From contig JAUHYI010000010.1 in NCBI GenBank assembly GCA_030426385.1, positions 1 through 64,000 of the forward strand: a stretch of DNA of 64,000 bases. Reading direction: 5' to 3'. Positions 37,324 through 47,522 of the stretch are shown in pieces. Each line of letters begins with the position of its first letter. Position 1 is the first letter of the stretch. The position numbers and the translations under genes were made by a program. Under the pieces are notes generated by a model. That model had not been told where the DNA came from. It did not search any database and saw nothing but the letters and a program-made list of their open reading frames with translations. The stretch is from Phycisphaerae bacterium. GTDB lineage: Bacteria > Planctomycetota > Phycisphaerae > Phycisphaerales > Phycisphaeraceae.

Positions 37324-40300
37324 TTGACATGCGTGTTGGCATGCCTGTTCGTATGTGTCACAGCTGCTCATGCCCAGGAGCCATTCGAACAATTGCAGGC
37401 ATTGGTGGACCAAGCCCCAGCCCGACAGGTGGGACAACCGGGGAATGCTGTGGTTGATGCGATGGTCGCCGATTGGTTTGAACAGGCCGCGGCGCGTCAT
37501 AATGATGCAGAAAAATTCCGGGAATTTGAGCGATTGCTTGACGAGGCCGAGGCCCAACAGTCTGCGTTACATGACACCGTTATTGCAGTGGACGTCGGCA
37601 TTGATCAAGCGCGATCGTTACGCTCATCATTGCTGGCACGTCACACATTGGAAGACCCTTGGTATGTGGTGATCAGTTTGGTGTTGGTGGGTTTGGGATT
37701 TTTATTGACGTGGTATTACCAACGGCGTGTCGCCTTGCTATGGGCGATGAGTATGTGTGGTTTGATAAGCATTGGATTGATGGTGGCGGCGATGTCGTTG
37801 CAGACCGCCGAGGAAAAAGCCAACGCGAACCGCAATGGTGACGCCGGTCCGATGACGCGTGCAATGGTTGAGGCCGACATTTTGCACACGGCCCAGGCCA
37901 ACTATCGTTCACAGATTACGGCGGCACAATCCGCGCGAGGTCTGTGGCAACATGGGCGTATCGACTTTCCCACCGCCGTGTTTGAATCAGGCAAGGCCGT
38001 GCTCAAAACAAACATGGGCCTGGGTGATATTCCGTTGTATGGATTGTCAGCCAATCAGGTGACACCGGGGAATCTTGCCACGACGTTTGCCGGGCCACTG
38101 ATCGATGTGGGCGATGGTGAACCTGAAAAAATGGCCGGCCGAGCGCTGGATGGTGCGGTGGTGGTGATGTCGTTTCATTCGCAACGGCGCTGGCTCGACG
38201 CGGTGCAGCGCGGGGCGAAGGTTGTAATTTTCGTTGAACCCGATCAAGGCGATCCAATTGAACGTCATCAGGCAGTTCAGAAATTCAGCGCGGCACCACT
38301 GAGCATCCCGCGGTTTTATATGCGTCGCAACGATTGGCGCACGTTACAACAAAATATTGGGGACCAAGGCGAGCAAACGGATGTTGTGATCGAACCACAG
38401 CAACCGGGGCGATGGTCGCCGGCCAATCTCGCCATTGACTGGCTGCTGATTCCCGGCACTGAACCGGTCGTCGGCGGTGACACGCCGTTAGAAATTGATA
38501 CGGGTCGACAACTCGTACACATTCAGGCCTACAAGGACAGCGCTTCAATCGTGCCAGCGTGTTCACCCGGTGCGACCAATGCGGTCAATCTGGTGGTGCT
38601 TCAACGCCTGCTTGAAAATTTTGAAACCAATCCCCCCCCACGTCCGGTCCTTTTGAGTGTGGTGAATGATCATGCCAATGGGTTGCGCGGTGAGGAGATG
38701 TTTGCCCATTATGCGTTCAGCCCTGCGGAGGCGTTGTGGCAAGAAGCCATTGAAATTGAACGCAATCTGAAACAGCGCCGGTTTTTCGCCAATGTCTACG
38801 GCAGCACACCGAGTTCGAGCGTCGTCCGTGGACTGCGCGATCGCACAGTGACCGTCGGCGGTCAAGTGCTCAGCGTGAATAAACCCGTGGTTGAGTTTTT
38901 GCGTCAGCAGCGCAATGTATTGCGTGATCGAATTCGCCAAACCGAAATACGACTGCGGCGCGCACCAGTCAATGTTAATGCTGATCAAGCGAATCAACTT
39001 GAAATTCAGCGACAAACCATGGTGCGCAACGACCGCGATATTGTGCGTTTAATGGGGCTGTTTAATCGGTTTGGCAGCAAAACATATTTCGATCAGGACG
39101 CGGCACGTCAAGCGCTGGGTGAAGATGCATTGGACGCGCTGTCAGCCGATCGGCGTCACGAACTGGTGCTCGACGATCACGATCGCAAGCACTTGGCCCA
39201 GGTGTTTGATCAGATTGCCCAACGCGAATCCATGCTCGCCGATGAACTGACACGCGCTCAGAAACGCTTGACCGCCGGGGCAGCCATCCGTCGACAACTT
39301 CTGTGGCTCACCAATGCACCGACGGCGCCGATGGATGAACAATGGGATCGGCAGATGTTGTTCGAACGACTGCATCCGTCGCTGCCTGCGGTGGCCGCGT
39401 TTACGTTAGACCTGGGGATCGATGGGGATCAACTGGGGTTTTTCCATACCGGCTGGTACGAGCATCCCGCCTCACCGTCGGTCGCCAGCGCCGGTGATCG
39501 GGCCACGTCGTTGGTGCGCTTTGTGATGGGAGTGGCTGACCAACTCGGACAGGAACAGTCGTCACCATCGTCAAAGACTCCGGCTTTGCTCACCGATACG
39601 TTGCGTGCTGCCAAGGGCATGCCATGGCAAGCCCACCTCGGCGGATATTTTCCGGCCGCCGCCAGTGTCATGCACCATTATGATCGCAACGCATTAACAC
39701 TCACCACGGTGCAGGATGCCCGCCTCCGCGCGTTCACGCCACACGACACCACCGACATGCTCGACCCTGTACGCATCAATCGGTTGGTCAACAACAGTTG
39801 TGATTTATTGGCGCAAATTGTTCGCAGCACAGGCCTGGGCGAACAAGCCTACCGCCAACTGAACAACGCAGAAGCGATTTCCACCGAGTTGACGGTGCAT
39901 CAACTGGATCGGCTCACGGTGAACCTAGCCGATTCGCCGATTGTGCCTCGTGCCCTGATCGTCGCGGCGCATAGCATGGACTTGCCCGATGGCATGACCA
40001 TGCTCGGTGAAGTGCGGCGCTGGCCGGTGATGATCACTAACGACAGTGGATGGACGATGCTGCGTGGCGCGCGATGGGGCCAGGCCAACCTCGAGGTGTT
40101 TTCGTTTGATCCGAATTTTACCACGCTACACGGCGCATTGGATTATGGCGAGGGCGAACGACGCTTCAGTTCAAAACTACCTGCCGCGGTCAATACCGTG
40201 TATCGCCGACAGAAACTCATCACCTTCGAAGCGCAAAAGATCGACCTGATCGGCTTGACCGAATCCTTAACCCTGCAACCAGCCAAAACAATTCGTGTAC

Positions 40301-43200
40301 TCGACGCCAATAGCAACACCACACCCCAACACTACGGCATGGCCGGCATCAAAGGTGACGGAATCGGTAAGGGCATCATTCTCGCTCGTGACGGATCCGG
40401 CAGCGTCTTTGTTGAACCGAACACGCGATTCAAAATCCGGACCGATCAGGGACTGGCCATCAACACACAATCGGGGCAACCCGGAACTCAGGCGAGTGGT
40501 TTTTCTGCCGATGCCCAGGTGCTCAGCAATCTGGTCTGGACCGGTGCCCACGACTTGCAACGCCTCAGCAGCGAGCGATTGGTCATGCTCGAAGACAAAG
40601 GCGTGATTGATGAAGCGGCCCGACTGTACACCGACGAGGCTGAACAACAACTTGAAAAACTCGAAACGTTCAATCCGTCAACATCTGCGTCTGCAACTGC
40701 AACTACAACTACAACTACAACTGTATCTACATCCGGGGTTGAGTCTGCGCCGAGCGATCTCGATCCATTGGTAATGGCCGAGGAGGCGCGCGGCCTGGCC
40801 TATCGCGCTTACATCCGTTCGCTATCGACGATGAACGATCTGATCCAGGCGGTAGTCATTTTTCTGGCTCTTGTGATTCCGTTTTGTTTTTTCGTGATGA
40901 AACTGATCACGCCGTTTACGGATGTGAATCGACAGTTGGCGGTGTTCTGTGGGATTTTTGTGATCATGGCGATTGTCCTGCGACTGGTGCATCCAGCGTT
41001 TGAAATTGCTGCGGCACCGCAAATGGTGGTACTGGCATTTGTCATCATGGGGATGGCGATGTTTGTCACATCCGTGCTCATCGGCAAATTCAATAACGCC
41101 ATGACCCAGGCTGCTGAGCAGGCCCAACAGAGCATGTCGGTCGACGCGGCCCAGGGGCGACTGATGGGGGTTGCATTTTCCGTGGGTGTGAACAACATGA
41201 AACGTCGGCGATTGCGAACCACGCTGACCAGCGCCACCATCGTGTTGGTTACGTTCACCATGCTCAGTGTGATCAGTGTCAGACAGAATGTCGATCCGGC
41301 ACGAATCCGCACAGCCGATACTGCCATGTACGATGGATTTGTTTTTACCAATTCGGGCATGGGCGCGATTGATGACATTCGGCTGAACCGTTTGCGTGCC
41401 CAGTTGGGCCAAGGTGCCCAGACGGTCGTTCGCGCCTGGGCACAACGGCAGGATCGATACGGCATGTACCTGCCCTATGTGTTGCGTCCAGTGACAGCGA
41501 TCCCGAATGCGCCACAGACCACGCTCGGTGCCCAGGTGTTGTTGGGCATGGAACCGGCTGAGGATGGTTTCCTGGGACCGGCACCATTGGTCGCGGGTCG
41601 TTGGTTCCATAGCGCACGGGCTCAGGAGGTGATACTGAGCCAGCAGACGGCCGCGGTGCTGGGAATTAACGAGCATAATTTCCAGGGCAAAACGCTGTTT
41701 TTTCAGGGTCGCACCCTCGAACTGGTCGGCTTGCTGGACGATCAAGCCATGCAGGATCGTCATGACTTAGCGGACATCGGTTGGTTGCCATTATTGTTCG
41801 AAGCACGCGGCGGCGATCAACAGCAGTCGGCCCAATCGGATTCCAGCGATGCTCAACTGGGCACGTCGGCGAGCGAATTGCCCGGCGCGTATTCAGCTCG
41901 ACCGCAGGATGTGGCCATCATGCCGATTGATCTGGTACGAGCGCTGCCCGACTCAGCGTGTCACACGTTGAGTGTGCGTATTCTTGATGATGCCGATGGT
42001 AATACCAACTCGGTGGTTGATGTTGATACCCATTCAAATGAAACCGGTAACCGCCCTGCCGATAGCCATGGCGACCTCAATGCCACACAACCCCGCACAG
42101 CATCGCAACGCGCCTGGGCACAAGCGCAACGCCTGATCGGTTTTCAGGACCTGCGACTGCATGTCGGATTGACCCAGGCAGTGCCGATCGGCGATGGTGA
42201 TCGCTCGGTAGAGCCAGGGCAATACGCGGTGGCCGTGGCTAGCAACGCGCAGGTCACCGGCATGCTCAAGATCGCCATCCCGACCGTTCTGGCCGCGACC
42301 ATTATTTTCAACACCATGCTCGGGTCGGTCATGGAACGCAAGCGCGAGATCAGCATCTACAACGCCATCGGACTAAATCCGACGCACGTCATGATTTTCT
42401 TCGTCGCCGAGTCGCTGGTGTTCGGACTCGTGGGTTCGGTGTCGGGTTACCTGATCGGACAGATACTCAGCGTGTTGATCACATCAACGGGTTGGCTTGA
42501 TCTGAATCTCAACTATTCATCGATGGCGGTGATGGTGGTCATTTTCCTGACCATGGGTACCGTGTTGTTATCAACGTTATATCCCGCGATGATCGCCGCC
42601 CGCGCAGCGGTTCCTTCCGGGCAACGTCGATGGTCGGCTCCGGCGCCGGATGGCGATGAACTGACCGTGACCTTTCCATTTAGTTTCGACGCCTCGCGCA
42701 TCCTCGGCGTGTGCGCTTACCTGCGTGCTTTTATTCAGGAAAATACCGACGCATCAACCGGAAAATTCTTGGCCAAAATCGGCCCCGTCGGCCTCACGCC
42801 ACTTCTGGTTCCTCCATCGAATGAGGACGACCCATCAGCGACCGCCGTCGATTCGCGCTATGCCTATGCCATGATTTACGAGCTGGCACCGGCACCGTTC
42901 GATCTGGGCGTGAACCAATCCATGGAAGTGTATGCCTGCTATGACGCACAGATTCGAGCTCATGTGCTCAAGGTGCATCTGTGTCGACAGTCCGGCGAAC
43001 GTGCCAACTGGGTCGCGGTGAACCAACCGTTTCTCGAATCATTGCGCAAGCGACTTTTAGGTTGGCGATCCCAGCCGACCGAACTTCAGGAATCCTATGC
43101 ACAACAGGGTCGGACAATGTTTGCCGACGCCCGTGTCTTGCCCACCGTGGGCGTCAATAGTTCTCGTGATTTGGAGCGGCCTAATCAGCCGATGGATTGA
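37324..43200 (+). CDS. Giant FtsX-type permease with PA and M28-like regions
   Basis: At least 1,958 residues. The nearest usual start is TTG at 37324; the frame is open back to 37270 and CTG at 37309 or 37279 would give a more normal, Lys-containing signal sequence before VLACLFVCVTAAHAQ. Layout: signal; two helices (113-160); a PA-like segment (about 277-310, DGAVVVMSFHSQRRW, AKVVIFVEPD); an M28-peptidase-like region (about 390-460) with ligands lost; coiled coil (about 520-575); large periplasmic part; Thr-rich linker (about 1120-1138); three helices (1170-1280); an FtsX unit with first helix near 1300, second periplasmic domain to 1645, and last helices 1650-1760 (SVMERKREISIYNAIGLNPT); cytosolic C-terminus of about 195 residues. 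Partner of ATPase B and perhaps the minimal permease. Confidence 0.85.
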   Translation: MTCVLACLFVCVTAAHAQEPFEQLQALVDQAPARQVGQPGNAVVDAMVADWFEQAAARHNDAEKFREFERLLDEAEAQQSALHDTVIAVDVGIDQARSLRSSLLARHTLEDPWYVVISLVLVGLGFLLTWYYQRRVALLWAMSMCGLISIGLMVAAMSLQTAEEKANANRNGDAGPMTRAMVEADILHTAQANYRSQITAAQSARGLWQHGRIDFPTAVFESGKAVLKTNMGLGDIPLYGLSANQVTPGNLATTFAGPLIDVGDGEPEKMAGRALDGAVVVMSFHSQRRWLDAVQRGAKVVIFVEPDQGDPIERHQAVQKFSAAPLSIPRFYMRRNDWRTLQQNIGDQGEQTDVVIEPQQPGRWSPANLAIDWLLIPGTEPVVGGDTPLEIDTGRQLVHIQAYKDSASIVPACSPGATNAVNLVVLQRLLENFETNPPPRPVLLSVVNDHANGLRGEEMFAHYAFSPAEALWQEAIEIERNLKQRRFFANVYGSTPSSSVVRGLRDRTVTVGGQVLSVNKPVVEFLRQQRNVLRDRIRQTEIRLRRAPVNVNADQANQLEIQRQTMVRNDRDIVRLMGLFNRFGSKTYFDQDAARQALGEDALDALSADRRHELVLDDHDRKHLAQVFDQIAQRESMLADELTRAQKRLTAGAAIRRQLLWLTNAPTAPMDEQWDRQMLFERLHPSLPAVAAFTLDLGIDGDQLGFFHTGWYEHPASPSVASAGDRATSLVRFVMGVADQLGQEQSSPSSKTPALLTDTLRAAKGMPWQAHLGGYFPAAASVMHHYDRNALTLTTVQDARLRAFTPHDTTDMLDPVRINRLVNNSCDLLAQIVRSTGLGEQAYRQLNNAEAISTELTVHQLDRLTVNLADSPIVPRALIVAAHSMDLPDGMTMLGEVRRWPVMITNDSGWTMLRGARWGQANLEVFSFDPNFTTLHGALDYGEGERRFSSKLPAAVNTVYRRQKLITFEAQKIDLIGLTESLTLQPAKTIRVLDANSNTTPQHYGMAGIKGDGIGKGIILARDGSGSVFVEPNTRFKIRTDQGLAINTQSGQPGTQASGFSADAQVLSNLVWTGAHDLQRLSSERLVMLEDKGVIDEAARLYTDEAEQQLEKLETFNPSTSASATATTTTTTTVSTSGVESAPSDLDPLVMAEEARGLAYRAYIRSLSTMNDLIQAVVIFLALVIPFCFFVMKLITPFTDVNRQLAVFCGIFVIMAIVLRLVHPAFEIAAAPQMVVLAFVIMGMAMFVTSVLIGKFNNAMTQAAEQAQQSMSVDAAQGRLMGVAFSVGVNNMKRRRLRTTLTSATIVLVTFTMLSVISVRQNVDPARIRTADTAMYDGFVFTNSGMGAIDDIRLNRLRAQLGQGAQTVVRAWAQRQDRYGMYLPYVLRPVTAIPNAPQTTLGAQVLLGMEPAEDGFLGPAPLVAGRWFHSARAQEVILSQQTAAVLGINEHNFQGKTLFFQGRTLELVGLLDDQAMQDRHDLADIGWLPLLFEARGGDQQQSAQSDSSDAQLGTSASELPGAYSARPQDVAIMPIDLVRALPDSACHTLSVRILDDADGNTNSVVDVDTHSNETGNRPADSHGDLNATQPRTASQRAWAQAQRLIGFQDLRLHVGLTQAVPIGDGDRSVEPGQYAVAVASNAQVTGMLKIAIPTVLAATIIFNTMLGSVMERKREISIYNAIGLNPTHVMIFFVAESLVFGLVGSVSGYLIGQILSVLITSTGWLDLNLNYSSMAVMVVIFLTMGTVLLSTLYPAMIAARAAVPSGQRRWSAPAPDGDELTVTFPFSFDASRILGVCAYLRAFIQENTDASTGKFLAKIGPVGLTPLLVPPSNEDDPSATAVDSRYAYAMIYELAPAPFDLGVNQSMEVYACYDAQIRAHVLKVHLCRQSGERANWVAVNQPFLESLRKRLLGWRSQPTELQESYAQQGRTMFADARVLPTVGVNSSRDLERPNQPMD

Positions 43201-43202
43201 CG

Positions 43203-45254
43203 ATGCCACCCAATCAAGACAAAGAGATTCAGCAGTATCGTGATCTGATGCAGCCGCCTGACGTGTTTGAAGACACGTTCGGTCCCAAGATGATTGTGGC
43301 CACGCTGTTCCTGGGTTTCCTGATGGTGCCCGGATCGATTTATCTGTCGCTATTCATGGGTGCGGGCCTTGGGCCGGCGGCGCAATGGGTGACGGTGATC
43401 CTGTTCGCCGAAGTCGCCAAGCGTTCGATGAAATCGCTCAAAACGCAGGAAGTTTACCTGTTGTTTTATATGACAGGATTAGCCGTCAGCGGTGAACTGC
43501 ATGGCGGCATGCTCACGCAGTTGCTTTTCAATCAATACCTCGTGCAATCCCCTGCAGCTGAGGGCATGGGCATCGCCTCGGAGATTCCCGCATGGGTCGC
43601 ACCGTCAGCGGAAATCATTCGTGAAAACTCACGCACCTTTATTTCCATGGCCTGGCGCGGGCCGGTGCTTTTTCTCATGGGCATGATGATTCTCAGTCGG
43701 CTCGACACGTTCGGGTTGGGCTATGCGTTGTATCGCATCACCGCGCATGTGGAGAAACTGCCCTTCCCCATGGCACCGGTGCATGGCATGGGCATTACCG
43801 CAATCAGTGATGATCGTGATCCGCGCAATCGCTGGCGTTGGCGCGCGTTCAGTATCGGTGGAATGCTCGGCTTGGGATTTGGACTGATCTATATCGGTGT
43901 GCCCGCAATCACTGGCGCGCTGTTTAACAATCCCGTCAAAATTATTCCCATCCCCTGGCTCGACCTTACGCCCGCCATATCAACCCCTGGGTTCATGCCT
44001 GCCACGCCGATGAACCTCGTGTTTGACGCAGGCCTCATCATCCTCGGCATGGTCCTGCCCTTCTGGGCGGTCGTCGGCGGATTCATCGGTCTGATCATCA
44101 CGCTTATCGCGAATCCGATTCTCTATCGCAACGGCGTGCTCACCAGTTGGCAACCCGGTATGAAAGTCGTCGATACCGTGTTTTACAACAACCTTGATTT
44201 CTACTTGTCGTTTTCCATCGGATTAATGCTCGCGATTTTTGGCGTCAGTCTGTTGCCGGTGTTCAAACCCATTTACCGCGCGATCACGGGCAAACATTCC
44301 AAAAATACTCAAGCCGATGCCGCTGACGGTTCGATGCGCCCGCGCGATGCCCTACGACTGCTATTTTCCCGAGACAAACGACGCGGCGACATGTCTATCC
44401 TATGGGCGCTGCTCATCTATGTCGGCTGTACGTTGGCGTATGTCATGATCTCATTATGGCTCATGCCCGGCACACCCGAAATGGGATATCGCGATCGATT
44501 TCCCTGGATGTTTTTCCTGGCGTTCGGCTTGCTCTATCAACCGATCATCGGCTACACCAACGCCAAGCTCGAAGGCATGGTCGGCCAGACAATTCAGATT
44601 CCACTGGTGCGCGAAGCAGCATTTATTCTGTCCGGTTACAAGGGCGCCGCGATCTGGTTTGCCCCGGTGCCCATCAGTGACTATCCCGGCGCAGTACGAA
44701 ACTTTCGTGTCATGGAACTGACCGGCACGCGGCTGTGGAGCATTGTCAAGGTCGAATTGATTGCCCTGCCGATTCTCATGTTCTCGTCACTGCTGTTCAG
44801 TGAAATGATCTGGCGACTGGCACCGATCCCCTCGGATGTGTATCCGTTTACGCAGGAAGTTTGGCATCAATTGGCGCTCAACAAAAGTTTACAGGTCACC
44901 GCTACCGCCGAGGGGTCGAGTCTGTTTTTAGAAGCCGTAAAATTCGACATCATCTCGTGGGGATTGCTGATCGGGCTGGGGCTGTTTGGCTTGTTGAACT
45001 TCCTGAATATGCCAACGTTTCTGGTGTTCGGTGCCGTGCGCGGCCTGGGGCAGACCACACCGGGTCATGTGTTGCCGGAAATGGTTGGCGCGTTGGTAGC
45101 GCGATTTTATCTGGAGCGCAAACTCGGGCGCCAGAATTTCAAACGGCAGATCGTGATCATCATGGCCGGTTTTTCGGCGGGGGTGGGATTGACCGCGATG
45201 ATGTCGGTGGCCCTGGTCTTCATCGCCAAGAGTACGACGACTTTGGGTTACTGA
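43203..45254 (+). CDS. OPT-like multi-pass membrane transporter (1)
   Basis: About 683 residues. ATG at 43203 follows the stop of the giant permease by 2 bases; TTG at 43197 inside that stop is an alternative. Many hydrophobic helices (IVATLFLGFLMVPGSIYLSL, ISWGLLIGLGLFGLLNF) with conserved loops such as YKGAAIWFAPVPISDYPGAVRNF and LGQTTPGHVLPEMVGALVARFYLERKLG. The pattern resembles proteins called peptide transporters or DUF6785-like in planctomycete genomes, distantly related to oligopeptide transporters (OPT). Transported compound unknown. Codirectional with and probably cotranscribed with the ABC genes. Confidence 0.75.
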   Translation: MPPNQDKEIQQYRDLMQPPDVFEDTFGPKMIVATLFLGFLMVPGSIYLSLFMGAGLGPAAQWVTVILFAEVAKRSMKSLKTQEVYLLFYMTGLAVSGELHGGMLTQLLFNQYLVQSPAAEGMGIASEIPAWVAPSAEIIRENSRTFISMAWRGPVLFLMGMMILSRLDTFGLGYALYRITAHVEKLPFPMAPVHGMGITAISDDRDPRNRWRWRAFSIGGMLGLGFGLIYIGVPAITGALFNNPVKIIPIPWLDLTPAISTPGFMPATPMNLVFDAGLIILGMVLPFWAVVGGFIGLIITLIANPILYRNGVLTSWQPGMKVVDTVFYNNLDFYLSFSIGLMLAIFGVSLLPVFKPIYRAITGKHSKNTQADAADGSMRPRDALRLLFSRDKRRGDMSILWALLIYVGCTLAYVMISLWLMPGTPEMGYRDRFPWMFFLAFGLLYQPIIGYTNAKLEGMVGQTIQIPLVREAAFILSGYKGAAIWFAPVPISDYPGAVRNFRVMELTGTRLWSIVKVELIALPILMFSSLLFSEMIWRLAPIPSDVYPFTQEVWHQLALNKSLQVTATAEGSSLFLEAVKFDIISWGLLIGLGLFGLLNFLNMPTFLVFGAVRGLGQTTPGHVLPEMVGALVARFYLERKLGRQNFKRQIVIIMAGFSAGVGLTAMMSVALVFIAKSTTTLGY

Positions 45255-45261
45255 CCCGCTG

Positions 45262-45292
45262 ACTATTGACGACTAATGACGACTAATGTGAC
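45262..45292 (+). repeat. Short tandem copies of GACTAATGAC
   Basis: GACTATTGAC, GACTAATGAC and GACTAATGTG follow each other in the 59-base gap between the two OPT-like genes. Role unknown. Confidence 0.6.
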
Positions 45293-45313
45293 GACACTTG
45301 CTGTGATAATTTT

Positions 45314-47497
45314 ATGAACACCCCGACCCAAAACTACGAGCGAGCCGATCTCGAAAAACTACGTGATCCATCTGTGCCGTCACAGCCTGTACCGACACAG
45401 AACGATGCATCGCTCGATGATCCGTCCGCAAAAAACAGCCCCGCCTCAAACGCCATCGGTCGTGTCAGGCTGTGGCTGGTTTTACCCTTGTCACTGATAC
45501 TCTGCCTGGTCCAGGCGATCATTACCATTGTCGCAGAAAACGTGCAGATGGCATCGACCACATCGACACAAATATCCGTGATGGCGTTTGCGGTGTTGTT
45601 GTTGCTTGTGCTGCTGATCAATCCGGTGCTGCGTTGGATAATGCGACCGTTGGGCCGTGCGGAATTGATGTGTATTTTTGCGTCGATACTGGTAACCGCA
45701 GGCGTATCAACTTTCGGATTGACCTCGCAGTTGGTCCCATTGATCGGGACGCCATGGAACCCGCAATGGAACACGCCTCAGCGTGGTTGGTCGGAACACG
45801 TCAATCCGCAACTCAACGAATCGCTGTACCTGACGGATCCGCAAATGGTGCGCACGTTCCGCGAAGGCGTGCGCGTTCCCAAGCCACCGGGTCAGGCAGG
45901 CATGGACCAATGGTTGACCTATTACAGCGATGTATTGGTCGCCGTGCCCTGGGGAGTGTGGTTGATGAAACTCGGCGCGTGGCTGGTTTTTATTACGGCG
46001 ACGTATGCGATGTTTTATTGCCTGAGTTACGTGGTGCTCGACTATTGGGCGCGGCGCGAAAAATTGATTTTCCCGTTGGCCAAACTGGGTGAGGCCGTAC
46101 TGCCCGATCGTGATTCGGGGCATTGGCCACATTTGTTTCGTGGCAGTGGATTCTGGATTGGGTTCGCTCTTAGTTTTTGCCTTCTCGGTTTCAATGCCCT
46201 GGTGGCGATCGATCTATTGCCGGGCTTCGGACGAATCCCGCTGGGCATGGATATGACCGGGTTTGAATCACTTTCCAAAGGCACCGCGCTTGAGGGACTC
46301 AGTGGCAATTGGCACGGCATGGGTTTTCTTATCGTTTTCACGGCCATCGGCATTGCCTTTCTTCTACCACTCGAAACCAGTTTCTCAACATGGTTTTATT
46401 TTCTGATGGGCAAGTTGATGCTGTGGGCATTTGTGTGGATGGGCATGGGACAGACCACCAGTGATTTTCCCAGCGATTGGCTTTGGCAACATAACGCGAT
46501 CAGCGCCCAAGGCGCAGGCGGACTGATCCTGTTCAGTGCGATCAGTCTGTGGCGTTGTCTGCGCGAGTATGTCATTCTGGTCCGGCACCGTGATCGCTCA
46601 TGGAAACAGCGATTCTTCATTGCCTTGCCCGTCGTCGGCCTGTTTATCAGCCAAGCCGTGATGGCTGGATGGTTGGCATGGAACAGCATCCCAATCCTCT
46701 GGGCATTGATCATTGTGGCGTTCCTTACCTTGTTGACGCTGGGGCTGATGCGCATTGTGGCCGAGAGTGGTATCTATTGGTTTCAAGCGCACGCCAGCTT
46801 TTTTCATTTTTACAACATGCTCGGCGCGGGCAGTTGGGGATGGTTAGGCGGAATGGCACTCAAACCAATCTTATTGGGGCCGTTGTTGCTGATTTATTCG
46901 CCGTTTTTTCTCGACCTAAAAACATTCATCGCGCCCAATCTGGTCAACGCCGCCAAACTTAACGACGATGTGCGCGGTGATCGTGCCCGATTTCATATCA
47001 ACCTCATCATCACCCTGACTGTGACGGTGTTGGTCGCCTTGTTGTTCACGGTGTACATGGCCCATCTGCGCGGCGCCCAGCAAATGCATTCATGGTTTTA
47101 TACCGGCGGGCCGACCATGATCATGGACGCAGCCCAGCGTGCAACCACCACCGCTTCCGAATTTGACGCTTCCACAACCGGTTGGCATCTGGTCGGCGGT
47201 GTGTGGGTCACGTTGACCATGATTATACGGCGGACGCTTTTCTGGTTCCCCCATCCGATCGGATACATCATGTTGGTCAATCCACTGATGTCGTCACTTT
47301 GGTTCAGCTTTTTCATCGGCTGGATTGTCAAGAAATTTGTCGTACGCTACGGCGGCAAAAATACGTTTGACAAGGTGCGTATCCTATTCATCGGCCTGAT
47401 CCTGGGCGAACTGATCGCCGTGGCCCTGTGGACATTGTTGACCGCGTTGGATGTCATTTCCAATCCCGGTATCACACTCAACCGTTACTTCTCATGA
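45314..47497 (+). CDS. OPT-like membrane protein, DUF6785/DUF6784 type (2)
   Basis: A 727-residue multi-pass protein. A polar 50-residue N-terminus precedes about 13-15 hydrophobic helices. The family is recognised from LGRAELMCIFASILVTAGVSTFGL and from FGRIPLGMDMTGFESLSK, ESGIYWFQAHASFFHF and the C-terminal FPHPIGYIMLVNPLMSSLWF with KFVVRYGGKNTFDKVR. In planctomycetes such proteins are annotated as DUF6785 with a DUF6784 C-terminal half. It has the same general build as the preceding gene and may form a heteromer with it. Substrate unknown. Confidence 0.8.
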   Translation: MNTPTQNYERADLEKLRDPSVPSQPVPTQNDASLDDPSAKNSPASNAIGRVRLWLVLPLSLILCLVQAIITIVAENVQMASTTSTQISVMAFAVLLLLVLLINPVLRWIMRPLGRAELMCIFASILVTAGVSTFGLTSQLVPLIGTPWNPQWNTPQRGWSEHVNPQLNESLYLTDPQMVRTFREGVRVPKPPGQAGMDQWLTYYSDVLVAVPWGVWLMKLGAWLVFITATYAMFYCLSYVVLDYWARREKLIFPLAKLGEAVLPDRDSGHWPHLFRGSGFWIGFALSFCLLGFNALVAIDLLPGFGRIPLGMDMTGFESLSKGTALEGLSGNWHGMGFLIVFTAIGIAFLLPLETSFSTWFYFLMGKLMLWAFVWMGMGQTTSDFPSDWLWQHNAISAQGAGGLILFSAISLWRCLREYVILVRHRDRSWKQRFFIALPVVGLFISQAVMAGWLAWNSIPILWALIIVAFLTLLTLGLMRIVAESGIYWFQAHASFFHFYNMLGAGSWGWLGGMALKPILLGPLLLIYSPFFLDLKTFIAPNLVNAAKLNDDVRGDRARFHINLIITLTVTVLVALLFTVYMAHLRGAQQMHSWFYTGGPTMIMDAAQRATTTASEFDASTTGWHLVGGVWVTLTMIIRRTLFWFPHPIGYIMLVNPLMSSLWFSFFIGWIVKKFVVRYGGKNTFDKVRILFIGLILGELIAVALWTLLTALDVISNPGITLNRYFS

Positions 47498-47522
47498 TCG
47501 TCTGTCATACCATCGCATCCCC

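Noticed and set aside
40822-41763. 313-codon minus-strand frame within the giant permease
   Set aside because: Antisense of membrane helices; no start signal or domain.
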